This document shows, in pieces, positions 11,558 to 23,099 of a stretch of 64,000 nucleotides of DNA. The position numbers were made by a program, and so were the translations under genes. Each line of letters begins with the position of its first letter. The first letter of the stretch is position 1. The notes under the pieces were generated by a model that saw nothing but the letters and a program-made list of their open reading frames with translations, made no database searches and was not told the DNA's origin. Source of the stretch: Climacium dendroides (lineage: Eukaryota > Streptophyta > Bryopsida > Hypnales > Climaciaceae); assembly GCA_950106755.1 (NCBI GenBank), contig OX467091.1, positions 27,173,538-27,237,537 on the forward strand. Direction: 5' to 3'.

Positions 11558-11960
11558 CTCTTGCATTTGAACTCTTTCTTCTTTTTAGTTCTTGTTTTGT
11601 AGTTCTTGCTTCTTATTTCTTCTTGTTGCATCTACACTCTCATTTCTTGTTGTTTCTTGTTATGTTTTAGTTGGTGCTTTTTGTTTTTTCTTGTATCTTA
11701 GTTGTTGCTTCTTATTTCCTCTTGTGTCTTAATTGTTACTTCATGTTGTGTCTTAGTTGTTGTTTCTTGTTTTGTGTTTCTTCTTGTGTTTTAGTTGTTG
11801 TTTCTTGTTTCTTGTTGTATCTTAGTTGTTATTTCTTGTTTCTTGTTGTATCTTAATTGTTGCTTCTTGTTTTTTGTTGTGTCTTAATTGTTGTTTCTTA
11901 TTTCTTGTTGCATCTTAACTTTTACTTCTTGTTATTTCTTAATACTTATCTTTTTTTTCT
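11558..11960. repeat. Low-complexity TTCTTGTTTCTTGTTG tract
   Basis: Pyrimidine-rich imperfect repeats of TTCTTGTTGTATCTTAG type, continuing from 9800-9930 on the other side of insertion D. The 61-codon cysteine/valine-rich frame at 11671-11856 is a product of the repeat. Confidence 0.8.
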
Positions 11961-12439
11961 TGTTTCCTCCATCATCAATCTTATTTTTCCTATCCTAAAC
12001 TTGAACTACATATTTTGTGTTGTTATAAGCCTTTGAAGGTTGAGCTTTATTGTTCAATCACTAAAAATTAACCTCTCATTTCTTTAATTGTATATGCAGG
12101 CACCAAAAGTTGAAACAAAGACATTGGAGGCTACTTACAACCCAATAAAGCCATCTTCACATTATTGTAAGGATTGTAGGCCTTATTGAATTGTGTGAAT
12201 GATTCATTGTGATATATATATATATATTTTGTATTAGTGACTAATAAATGTCAATGAAGATAGTTGTATTTGTTCTTGCATTCTCCTTCTTTAATATGAT
12301 CATCTCTCATACATCTCTAAAATCATATATTATGTATTCATTTTTAATTGCATGAAGCTTTTTATTCAATTGTCAAATCATCTTGATGTATGATAGTTAT
12401 ATATCATGTTCATTTAAAATGCATTAAAAATGTGATTAT

Positions 12440-12890
12440 AGTTAGTAATATGACTGACAAGAGTCGTATTCTACATCATTCAAAAATATGACTCATAAAA
12501 ATCATTTTTCACATTAACAAGAATATGACTCACCGTAGTCATATTCCACATTACTGCAAAATATGACTCACCTTAGTTATATTCCATGTAACCAAAAAAT
12601 ATGACTTATTGCAGTCATATTCCATGTTATTACAAAATATAACTAACCGCAGTTATATTCCATATCACTGCAAAAAATGACTTACCGTAGTCATATTTCA
12701 CATCACTGCAAAATATGACTCACTGCAGTCATATTCCACGTTACTGCAAAATATGACTCACCGCAGACATATTCCACATTATTGCAAAATATGACTCACC
12801 GCAATCATATTCCATGTTACTGCAAAATATGACTAACCACAGTCATATTCCATGTCATCAAAAATATGACTCGACACAGTCGTATTCCAC
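12440..12890. repeat. CACTA subterminal repeat array (~37-bp units)
   Basis: About twelve imperfect units of the form CTGCAAAATATGACTCACC followed by GCAGTCATATTCCA. Each unit has internal dyad symmetry. Position and motif match transposase-binding subterminal arrays of CACTA elements. Confidence 0.85.
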
Positions 12891-13317
12891 GTAGGATTTT
12901 TTTATTTGCCCGAACAACCCAAGAAAAAGTTAAAAACCCCTAGGATAGTCAAAGTATATGCCTAGTTGGCATACTATGGCTAAAAATGGGTATTTATACC
13001 CCTCAACCCATATGACTGCCAATATGACTAATGTTTAAAGCGACTGCTTTTAAACGACTAGAGTCAGTCATATTCCGAGTCAGTCATATTCCAAGTCATC
13101 TTCAGTGATTTCTGCATGAGTCATATTTTTTGATTTTACGACTCACTGCAGTCATATTTTGCAGTCATAAAACACTGCTTTTGTTGTAGTGAGTTGACAA
13201 AAAATTGACAGGTCTGTCCTAATTGACAAAATAAGGTTGTTAAAAGTAATTGCTATCAATTTGGGCAAAATTTTGTCAAATGCTTGTCATCTAGGGCTGC
13301 AATTCCTTGTAGTGAAG

Positions 13318-14200
13318 GAAAATACCAAAATTTCTAAATCTCTTCCTACAAATGAAGTAGTGGCCTGATTGCCAACATGATGAAAAAGAACGCAAGGGCC
13401 AAAGCAACTGCAGATTTAGAATCCTGACCTCCTCAACAATGGAAGTAGCTTTGGCGAGCGTTGGCAACAACGCGGAGGGCCTCTGAATAGGGAAACGTTG
13501 GACATTGTGACTCCAAAGACCTCTACACTAAACGGAAGATCAATGCCCTATCCGAGTAACAATGGCCCAATTGGCAAATTGGAACTAGGGCTGATTACTC
13601 CAGGAGGGGGACAAGGTACTAATTAAGAGAAAGATGATGTAGGATTGGACAAATTGGAAGGGATTCCACAAATTTGAACGTTGGGGTCGGTGATAATAGG
13701 ATTGGGGCTACAATAGAGTCGGAATTAGCATTGTCAATGCTAAAAGCTATAAATGTAGGGACGAATTCAAATTTAGGTTTTTTAACAACTAAGGTTGGGG
13801 AAGGAAGCGAAACAAAAGCATGCAATGGACAGATCGATGGAGGCCAATTATCGACACGAGGCTAAGTAAAGTAGAATGCTAAGGTAAGGAAACTCAATGG
13901 ATGGATACCTTCCGAGATTGTATCAAGAGACAAGTCACCTACTATCCTATGATCATCTGTAGTGGAGCGTGGAGTGTCATTCTTGTGTCATGTTTGTAGA
14001 AGGGCATACTTGCCATCAGATGAAAACAATGTCTGCGCCATGTGGGAGCAGTACTATAAGCGGTCACCTTTGCATTCACCAACTAGCGAAGGTGGTCATA
14101 GACAGAGAAGGGTTAGGCGGAGTATGTGAGTGCCCATTTAGTCACCCAAGACTCGTAAATTGTTTTTTTGGATTTTATTAGTTTCGAGTATAGTTTTATA
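13318..14200 (+). pseudogene. Unrecognised gene remnant, right part
   Basis: Moderately GC-balanced sequence after the CACTA element. Short frames are open at 13674-13865 and 13969-14181 on the plus strand. It may continue the tract at 7258-8061, but I cannot join a frame across the insertion. No family recognised. Confidence 0.25.
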
Positions 14201-17100
14201 TATAAAAAGTTTCAAAAAGGGTGAATAACCAAAATAGAGATGTCACATATCAATATAGTATTTGGTTCTAAATAGAGCATTTTTCTTTAATTATAACCAA
14301 ATCCCACATATAGATAGGGTAGAAATCCAAAAATTATACAAAATAAGCGTGTTTAGTAGAAATTGCCCAACTTGTCTAAATGTAAACCTGCCTTTCTGTA
14401 ACAAATCTCAGCTAAATTGGTTTGAGGGAACTATGTAAGAACCCTAATTTATATTTCCAAAGAGAGGTTTCAATGTCTCCATTCCATCGGTAAAATAGTA
14501 GAAACTCCAATTATTAGTCTACAAGTGAAGAAAACTCAAGACGAACCAAAAAATGACATCTACAACCTAAGTATAATTATTTGAGGTGAGAATCATGCCA
14601 AGAGTTCAACGGCGCAATCAATTCGCCAAGATTTCCTTCCATTTGAAAGATTCTTTGATTACTAAAAGTTAAAGGAGATAGCAGGATTTGATTCTCCTTC
14701 AAATGTGCAAAGTAAAAATATGAGCTTGCACATATTTTGTAGAATTCCATAAAAAGTTCCATAAAAATTCTTAGTTTTTTTTAATTTTTAAAAGATCTTT
14801 TTCTGAATGGTCAACTACTAAAAATTGTAATGAAAAATTCTTAGAAATTACTCAAGCTGCGGTAAAATTTTAGTAAAATTATTATATCTTCTTTTATATT
14901 AATAATGAGCTTCAATAAGTTTTGTGGCATTCCGATAGTCAGAAGACTCAAAATTGACAAAATTGAAGATTAAATATGGAGTTGATCAATGTATCGGAAG
15001 CATACAAAATTGAATTGAGGTCAAAGCAGGATCTTTTTTTTTCCCTTACACCTACTAAAGAGCCTAGGCTAGTCACTTATTACAAAAAAAGTCAAACTCT
15101 AAAAGTTGGATTTTTATTCCATTTGATTTTTAAGTTGGCACTAGGATTTTTCGTGCTTTTGACATAGGAAAAAGGGATGAAAGATTCTTTTAAATTAAGA
15201 ATGGCTTTCTGAAGCCTATGGCACAATTCGTTTGTGATTTGGAGTTTTTCTCTAAAAGTTAGAAGTTTGAACCAGTGTAGAAGTCAAAATTGATAACCTA
15301 GGATGAAAATCTTAAATAATAAGATTACCACAATGAAATGAGAGGAGGTGAGTGACCTTGAAAGAGTATAAAAGAGCACCCTTCTCCTGTCAACTCACCT
15401 CTTAAGTTCATTTTGAACCACATTGTTTTCATTTGGATTCATTAGTTGGATTTTGGCTAATTAAGCCACGTTGCCAAATTTTCTTATTTTTGGAGCATTT
15501 CAAACTTCTTTGTTGTTGTTTTTGAAGCTCTTTTGAAAAACTTGAAATCCCTTCAAGTTTAGTTTTCTTCTTGTTGTGTTTTTATTGAAAATTTGGAAGC
15601 TTTGGTAAATGTTTTGTTGGTACCTTGTTGAAGTTTTTTAGGGTTTATTTCTAACATTTGTACTAATCCTAAAGAAATTTCTCTCCTTATGATTGGCAAT
15701 ACCACTTAGGAAAAAACCCTAGTATTGATTTTGAGTTATTTTACACGTATATTGATTGGTGGTTTCATTTTTAGTTGTACTAACCTTATACTAACCTTAT
15801 ATTAACATATTTTAGCTTTGATTTGTAATAACAACATTTTGTTGCCTATATTTTTCCTTGTCCCATTTGAGACAACGAAGCTTTGACTTTAGGAACTTGA
15901 GAAATTGTTTAGAATTGTTGTTGTATCAAAACCACAATGAAGCTTTAGCTTCTAGAAGTTAGTTATTTGGATATTTGCAAAAATACAACAAAGATTTGGC
16001 TTTAAATTTTGTGACTTGATAGAATTTAGAGGTTTTACCAAAAATATGGCGAAATTTTGAACTTCCTTCTTGTACCAATTCTAAGTTGATTAGCTTCTTT
16101 GTATTAATGTTTAGTTTAGAGCCGAGGTCAAGAGTAGAGTTAGACCTTTAGAATGGGATGATAGTATAAATTTGATTTTAGAATTTAAAAGAAGAAGTTG
16201 AGAGCTTTTTAAAGACATAAGATACAAAAGGATCCAAGTTGAAATAAGCAAGTTATGAGCGAATGAAGTTTAGTATTCAAGTTGAATGAAAAAATGTTAA
16301 AATCATCTAAATAAAGCAAAAGAGCAGGATTAGGAGGTAGTAAAAAACTAGAGTTTAGACCTATAATCAAAAATAGGTTTGAGATTACCATCTAAAAATA
16401 ATGAGTGAATAAAGTTTTTAAACACCAATTAGCAGTTACACTTCATCCATGCATAACTTCTACTAGGAAGGTCCGATTTGCAAGTGCCTTATTATTTTGG
16501 AAAACTGATTTTAGACTCTAAAATGAAAAATGATCAAAATTCAAAAAATATTAATTTGTCAAAAATCAAACCGAGAGTTAGAATACATAAAAATAGAATT
16601 AAGAAGAAGTTTAGTAATTAGAAGAAGAAAATAGAAAATAGAAACATCAGTTAGCATCAAAGATAGTAGAAATTAATATCCTCATGCCATATTTAACTAC
16701 TTTTGGACTATAGGGGGAAATTGGGACTATGATATGGTACAACTCATCAGGAGATCTTCAGATGGTAGAAGCTATTAAAACGAAAGAATGTCCACTTGAC
16801 TGTAATCATGAGCAGAAGTGTCTGGAGATGACTCGATGGAGGGGGATTTCCAGAGGTGGTATCCAAATTGATCCCTAAAAAAACAAAAAACAAACATAAT
16901 TGTTGATGTCCAGTGGATTCCTACTAGAAAAATGCCACAAAATATGACAATGAAAGATCACCAAGACATAAATGTAGAATACTTTGATAGAGAAAAGCAA
17001 AAAAATGACAAACCCAAAAAATGCAGTTATATGCCTTCTAAACAACGGAATTAAACTAGAACAATTTGTATAGTTAAGGTGCAATTAACACATTTTTTGG
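14201..17100. other. AT-rich DNA without recognisable genes
   Basis: Only frames of 60-70 codons occur, none protein-like. The one regulatory-looking item is a TATA-type motif at 15367. No terminal repeats seen. Confidence 0.5.
15367..15374 (+). promoter_or_regulatory. TATA-box-like motif
   Basis: TATAAAAG followed by AGCACCC, like a core promoter or the start of an LTR R region. No gene or paired LTR was found downstream, so the call is weak. Confidence 0.2.
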
Positions 17101-17131
17101 GAAACAACAAGAAAGACAATGCGAGCTGTGC

Positions 17132-17420
17132 TCAGTCTCGTCCAATTGTAGATTTCAATGTCCCACAAACCGTTATCTCTTTAACTACACGGTAGGGACT
17201 CTGTACTTTTAAGCAATCTACATCATCTCTGACAAAAATGGAGGGCTCCAGTATACGAACACGAGGCCACTTGAGAGGATCTACTTCTATTAGTCTAATG
17301 GTTTGGTTCCGAAGAAGACTACCATGTCTAGAGTTTCTTAACAAATGTTCTAGCAATTGATCATGATTTGGGTACGTGTAGTGATTAGTCAGACCATTAT
17401 TCCTCCAATTAGCCTTTAAT
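17132..17420 (-). pseudogene. Unrecognised coding fragment beside element A
   Basis: The frame ending at 17132 can be read from about 17420. It contains NHYTYPNHDQLLEHLLRN and RLIEVDPLKWPRVRILEPS and looks protein-like. It has no TCCGG enrichment and directly abuts element A, so it may be a gene or element fragment cut by A. Family unknown. Confidence 0.3.
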
Positions 17421-17429
17421 TCTCACTAA

Positions 17430-20175
17430 AGACCAACTTAGAGTAAATCGCTCCGGATTCGTTCCCATGAGGACTCAAGGCTCACGGATCTATAGGATAA
17501 TCTCGATCTAAGCTTTTCCCTTTCTCTCCTACTTACTAATCTGGACAAAAGGTCCAGTCCGGCTACTAGTGCCGGATGGTTTCTAGAAAAGTCCGGAAAC
17601 CGTTCAGTTGCCCCTTCTGGGATCCCTGGGTTTAGGTGACAAGTGGCCAGATCCACCGTCCGGATGTTTACCGTGTCCGGAAATACTAACTCTCTCTCTC
17701 TCTCTCTACTAATACTAATTTAATCTTTAGGAACCGGAAGTATTCTGCTGTTCCATCATCTCATAAATCCGGAATACTTATTGGACCAGGTCACATAGGG
17801 ACGGTAAAGGACTACAACGACATTCGAGCATCAACCCAACACTAAGCCTTCCATCGACTGGGTGGACATCTTCGCACTCTCTTGGGCGTTACACCGGAGC
17901 TTTGACTCCGTCTATGGGGGAATTTCAGTATCCGGGATTCGGGCACGTCTTGCAAATTCCCATATACGGAAGCTGCTAGCAGCCTCTCAGACACCCTCCT
18001 ATACGAGGCCGTATCCTCTCCTTAGACTATACCGGCATCTAGATAAGCAGTACACTAACACTATCTTCGGAACGATCCGGCCGATCTCCCTATCAATTTA
18101 GTGACGTTCGGAACCACTCACAATGTCGACTCTTACTAATCAAGGTTAGTTCTCAGCATCCGAAAAAGGCACGAATGGACCCACACCCACACAAGTATGC
18201 ACCAAGTACAAGAAGGAAACAAATGGAAAGCCTCCAAACGCTTTGAATTAAGCTCAAAAGGTACAAACTGAAAATAATGTAGTGAGTGAGTGTGAATGAC
18301 CACAAAGGTCCACCAAAATCTAACTTATACTAAAAATAACATCATCTTCAAAATCCCACAAAACATTTCTACTAGCCCGCTAGATTTCCGGTAATCCACT
18401 AGATCTTATTTTTCCGGCTCGGCAGCCGGACTCCGGTACTATCACCAAGTATGTACAAAACTGTTTTCTATTCCCCTACATCCTTATCTTTAGGAGGAAT
18501 AATTTCTTTCAACAGGTCCTGATATATCTCCTTCCGGCTACTTCCCAGAGAAAACACATCAGGGCCTCTTGCTCCCCAACTTGGACCTCCCGCGATATTG
18601 GTTTCTCTGTCTGCACTCCGGGTTCCGACTATCGGAACTTCCGGACTTCCTCGAGAATCTTTCCGAGTAACTTTATGGCGGGGAGAAGACTGAACAGACC
18701 GAGTCCCTCTTGTCTCCGGAGGAGTACTTATAAGGTCAATGATCGGATTCTCCTGGAGGAGGTCCTCACTGCCCTTAGGTACAACGGTACCCCAATCCAC
18801 TCCTAGTCTCTCCGGTGGTGGTGAAAGCTCTGGGACAGGGGGTACCATCGGTGACACTTCTGTAACAGCGGATTCCGGAAGAACAATTTCCTCCGGAATC
18901 GGCAAGGTATGTACGGGAGAGGAAGGAGGAGGGTCTACTGGATTTGGCTCTACGGGTGCCAAATACTCCACCAATTCCCGCATCTTTGCTTGTGATGCGT
19001 CCATCCGTCTCGCCTGTTCTAGTAGATACTTGACTATGGGCACACGGCTTGAACTTGTGGCTATGTCGAAGTTGGCTTCGAATAACCGGGCCTTGTTAAT
19101 GTAGTCCGCCGGAATCTCCAAGGAATTCCGGAGCTGGGTCACACTCCGGCATAGTACCTCCATCTACCGGCGGTGCTCTTCCTCCACGGCTTTGGCCTTC
19201 TCTTGGGCCGTCTGCATCTTGTTCTCCAACTAGGCACAAGTGGACTCCGATTCTTGGGCTCGTTTCAACAAAGTCCGGTTCTCCACTCGTAAAGCGCCCG
19301 CCTCCGTCACCATCCTCTTTTGTTCCTTAATCAACAAGGTGTTTTGTTTCTTGGCCGTCACCAAAGCGTCCGTCCTTCGGAAGATGGCGTTCCGGTCGGT
19401 CAATGCCATCTTCCGACACACCCGTTTGAAGGTCTCCTTATAGTTTTGGAGAATCTTCATGAGGTCGTCAGCCCGCCACACGATGCGTTGGGCCAGTTCT
19501 GAAATATCCTTGTAGGGCGACCCTTCTAGTCGGATTTCCGTCTTTTCTTCCTCCTCCTCTACTGGAGGATTGGTCCGGAAGGGACTGGCCTCTAGCTGAG
19601 AGGGACCAGCTTCTGGTTGGGCTGGAATGTCTTCTTTCCGGTCCGAAGCGTTTGCCACTAGACTCTCCTCCTGGATGCCCCAAGGGACATCCATCAATCC
19701 CTTGCATCCCATGTTGGTGAGGTTCTGTCGTAGGCGCTCCAACCGGACCTCATCGGTTGGAATTTCCGGCACCACCTTCTGCACCGGAATCGCCTTCGTC
19801 CGAGGTGGCGGCGTTGGAGTCGGCTCGTCTGAATCTTCCAGTTCTTCCCTCAGTCGACGCCAGCTTGCCCTGGAAGTCATCACGCATACGCTAGGAGCCT
19901 CTCACAATCTCTCCCTAACTCTCTTGCTCACAAAAGGTCACTCTGGAACACACTTGCACGATCGCAACTCACACAGTCCTTTAATTTACCGGAAGTTCTA
20001 AGAGATGGGGAGGTAGGAAAACAAGGATGGAAGGCAGCAAGAAAACAACTGTGCCTTCTACCGGCTACAATCCTTTTCTTATATTGGTTAGACGGATGGA
20101 TGGTCGGACGAAAGTTTGGGATAGATTTTGGCGGCAAAGCCTAACCCTAGTACGGATCTGGTTTCTGGCTTTTAG
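17430..20175 (-). mobile_element. TCCGG-rich repeat element A (5' side cut by a CACTA insertion)
   Basis: Same family as B (33330-36893) and C (57710-60789): strong enrichment of TCCGG/CCGGA, one long coiled-coil frame on the minus strand, and a 3' noncoding part containing CTACAACGAC downstream of CAGGTCAC. The CACTA element at 20176-29273 splits it; TCCGG-containing sequence resumes at 29277. No reverse transcriptase, integrase or transposase is present. A gag-only nonautonomous retroelement is a plausible class, but paired terminal repeats were not found. Confidence 0.5.
18468..19883 (-). pseudogene. Element A coiled-coil (gag-like) ORF with TAG stops
   Basis: One 472-codon frame interrupted only by TAG at 19230-19232 and 19164-19166 and ending at TAG 18468-18470. 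It opens MMTSRASWRRLREELED. A proline-rich stretch follows, then an acidic EEEEEK block near residue 113, then a predicted coiled coil with LLIKEQKRMVTEAG. The C-terminal part contains ARLFEANFD, which aligns with AKLFDEEVQ in B and AMLFDEKVM in C. No catalytic motif. A structural, capsid-like or nucleic-acid-binding role is only inferred. The absence of frameshifts in 1.4 kb is notable. Confidence 0.55.
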
Positions 20176-21743
20176 CACTATAAGAAACCCTTGCTAGTGG
20201 TGATATTAAGACAAAACAGGTGGTGTTATGAAGAGCATGGATGTTTTTGAGATTTTGATTACAGAAAAGTCATTTTGCTTGTGATGTTACTTGTGACATA
20301 GTGATTCAAGAGCTACAACAGTAGGGTGGTGTAAGCAACATCAATGTTCAATGATTCATCAACAACAACATTGTTATGTTCTTCTCAAACATTTTCGAAA
20401 AACATCTGAGAGCCCAGTCACCATAAACTCCCAAATGTTGAAACCAGAATTCAGGAATTTGCTGACTGGGCTGAAAGAAAAGGCTGCCCAAATTTGAAAA
20501 AATTAAATTTTGAACCTGGCGTAGACCTACGTTTTTCTAATTGATTAATATGTTTAGTCTAATTTATTTGGGCCGTCAGTCCTAGCATTTTTGGATGTTC
20601 TTCAATGCATTTTCAGATTTTCTAGCTTCTAAGACTTTTTCCATATTGAATTAGAAAAAATGCTTTACCTATTTAACCCCTAAGGGACCAATTGTCCATC
20701 GCAGGGGCAAATGGGATTTAGGGCAACTACTGAACCACGTATATATATATGGACTTTTTTCCCTCCTATTCATTTGAAACCTCTGTGAAGACCAAAAAAT
20801 AGATTCACTTTGTGGAAATATAAAATTCATGACAATCCGTACCTTGTAAAAAAAATAATGTCCAATTGGACTAAAAAGAAGGGGAAGCTCACGCAACAAA
20901 ACAAAGTTTGTATGAATCTTCATTATTCCCCTAATACCTTAGATATTTGTTAATACATATCAAAGAGTTCTGAAAAATCTTCAAAACCAAAAGGTCTAAT
21001 TTGTGTGCACGGCCTGTTCGAAAAATCCCAAAGTCGAGATTACTATATTTTTATGATATCTTGGATATCTTCAAAAAAGTAATTTTCCCTTTTCCCTTAT
21101 ACATATTTATATTCTACAAGCTCTAAGTGAAATAAAATATATTGTTATTCAATCACTTCATTATCAATGTTCAAGGAAAAAACATATGTTGTAATTTCAC
21201 ATGAATTGGTTCTTGCCTTTTTCTGATAATTCAGTGGTAAAACATTTTTGCTGTTGTACAATCATTTAGTTCAACTATTCATGAATGTCATATTGGATAT
21301 TGTTCATGACCACATGATTTGTTTCCCATAACATGTACATATGTAGCACGGAAACTATCATTCATTGATTCAACGTGGCATCGGAATAGAAATTTTCATT
21401 CCACAACAAAAGCATTTCTCCATGCACCTATTTGCATGTTTTTTGAAATTATTATCCACCTTCAGTTCCAGAATCAATTGGATTGTCATCACAAGCTACT
21501 TTCGTTTTACATGAAGTACACGTGCATGTGTTCAATGTGTTTCTTCGTATCACACATCATGTTTGAACAAAACGTGGTTTAGAAACCTCTTTGTTTTCTA
21601 GGAAAAAGAATTAATTCAGCTCTGTCTAATATTTAGAAGCATGCAACCAATGTCCATGAGTGCCACTAACCAACAACGTCTTCTGTTGTCTAGCCTTCCT
21701 CTACCAACGCTAACATGACCAATAAGTCACACGTTCTATAACC

Positions 21744-22610
21744 CTATGGGATGTACAAATCTTCCAATTCGTTTTGCTCGTGAAGTCCCCCTTGAAATGG
21801 CATGGTGTTGCTTTCATGCTGAGCAATCGGTTGTCTGACTGGATCTGTATGCAACACTTCAGGTTGTAAACCATTAAAATCCACGTCGTGCCTAATGTCC
21901 AAGACGTTTGGCATTGGTACAGGAAGTTGTAATTGTCCGCATCTTCCCCACACTTCAGTGCGACAAACAACCTTCCATCCGCGTTGCGTCGGATCATCGG
22001 AAAAAAACACTTGTTGGCAGTGCAAGGGGAATGCAAATGAATCAGCGTGTACCGTCCCATTCATGTGGTTGAAGTTTGCTACACTGAAGCCATATTTATC
22101 TCTTTGCAGACTTGGGTACCGCGAATCTTGGGAAGATCTAACCCAGTCACACACCAGAACCGTGGTACAGTGATTGCGGTAATCCAACTCCAGTATCTCT
22201 TCTATATATCCAATGTAATCATCAGTTCTGTCAATGGGTCGTCCATTGCGAATTCCCCAATGGAGCTGCTTTGTGAAAGAAGCAACTACACAAGAATCAC
22301 GCGTTACTAGTCCTATTTCTGAGCTGCGAACACGCAAATGCATGCCAAATGCATACATGTGGCGGTGTGCACTTGCGATGCGTTCTGGCGGTTGTGTGTA
22401 CTGTTCTATGTCAGGATCAACTTCCTCTCCGTCATGGTGAGCAACGTTCACTCGGACTCATAACCAGTCTGCAAAACATGGAAGTTCCTTCAACTCAGTG
22501 GGATAATTTGTTGACATTGACGGACGATGTCTGCGACATTGCAGACGGAATGCTTCCCGCTCTTCCCAACGGCGAGCTTTCAATTCCGCGTACTCCCTGC
22601 ATACCAACAT
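21744..22610 (-). pseudogene. TNP2-type CACTA gene remnant with DUF4216 domain
   Basis: The 235-codon frame from 22451 contains IGYIEEILELDYRN, VLVCDWVRS, DKYGFSVANFNHM and QVFFSDDPTQRGW. This order is characteristic of DUF4216 at the C-terminus of CACTA TNP2 transposase genes. In-frame sequence upstream (to about 22610, with TELKELPCFADWL) is separated from it by a TGA at 22458-22460. Another piece of the same gene may lie at 22920-23080 (WDQAEDATMNDEVLRS). The catalytic transposase_21 domain is not seen. Confidence 0.8.
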
Positions 22611-23099
22611 TGAGAATGGATGTTACTGTTCATGCAAACATTGTTGGAAATTTTTAGAATTTCATATGGTATCCTAATTTTTTTTCCTATTGAACGTGGA
22701 TGTACTTGTACGCTTACTTAAGAGTTGAGGGTTGACATGCACTTGTTGTTTCCTTTTGCTTATTCATGGTTCTCTTGAACATCCTTCATTATGATTGTGG
22801 ACTTCACCCAACCAAATCCTCAAAAAGGCTTCTAATAGTTTCTTCAACGTGCTATTACATTATGAACATAATCATCAACGTAACTGAATTTCATGAGATT
22901 CTTACTCTCTCCAATTCTCCAAACATGCAGCATTGTCCAAAACAAATGCGTACACAAAGTTGAGGAAATCATTGGGCAATGTTCGTTTCTTCGGTTGTCA
23001 GGAACGTAGAACCTCATCGTTCATTGTAGCATCCTCAGCTTGATCCCAAATACGATGGACAAATGTATGTGCCTTTTGATTTGTAACCCTTCGATGGAA

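Larger units (their letters stand above)
9239..13191. mobile_element. Inner CACTA-type DNA transposon nested in the outer one
   Basis: The left end begins CACTACAACAATGACA and the right end, reverse-complemented, begins CACTACAACAAAAGCAGT. Target duplication is AGT at 9236-9238 and 13192-13194. Both subterminal regions carry arrays based on TATGACTGCAG or TATGACTCACCGCAGTCATA, the expected arrangement for CACTA transposase-binding repeats. No TNP2 or TNP1-like gene is visible. A short exon-like stretch at 12101-12190 ends the interior. A TCCGG-rich insertion occupies 9938-11550. Confidence 0.9.
8065..13314. mobile_element. Outer CACTA-type DNA transposon (5.25 kb)
   Basis: The left end reads CACTACAAGGAGAATTG. 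The right end, reverse-complemented, reads CACTACAAGGAATTGCAG. Flanking bases are AAG at 8062-8064 and AAG at 13315-13317, the 3-bp target duplication typical of the CACTA (En/Spm) superfamily. Subterminal sequence on both sides is rich in TTGACAAAATTTTGTCAA-like motifs. Once the inner element is removed only ~1.3 kb remains, with no transposase, so it is nonautonomous. It also holds a large hairpin at 8425-9163. Confidence 0.9.

Noticed and set aside
11671..11856. Cysteine/valine-rich small secreted protein
   Set aside because: Produced by the TTCTTGTTTCTTG low-complexity repeat.
12440..12890. CRISPR-like regular array
   Set aside because: Units are contiguous, imperfect, internally palindromic and subterminal in a CACTA element; no unique spacers.
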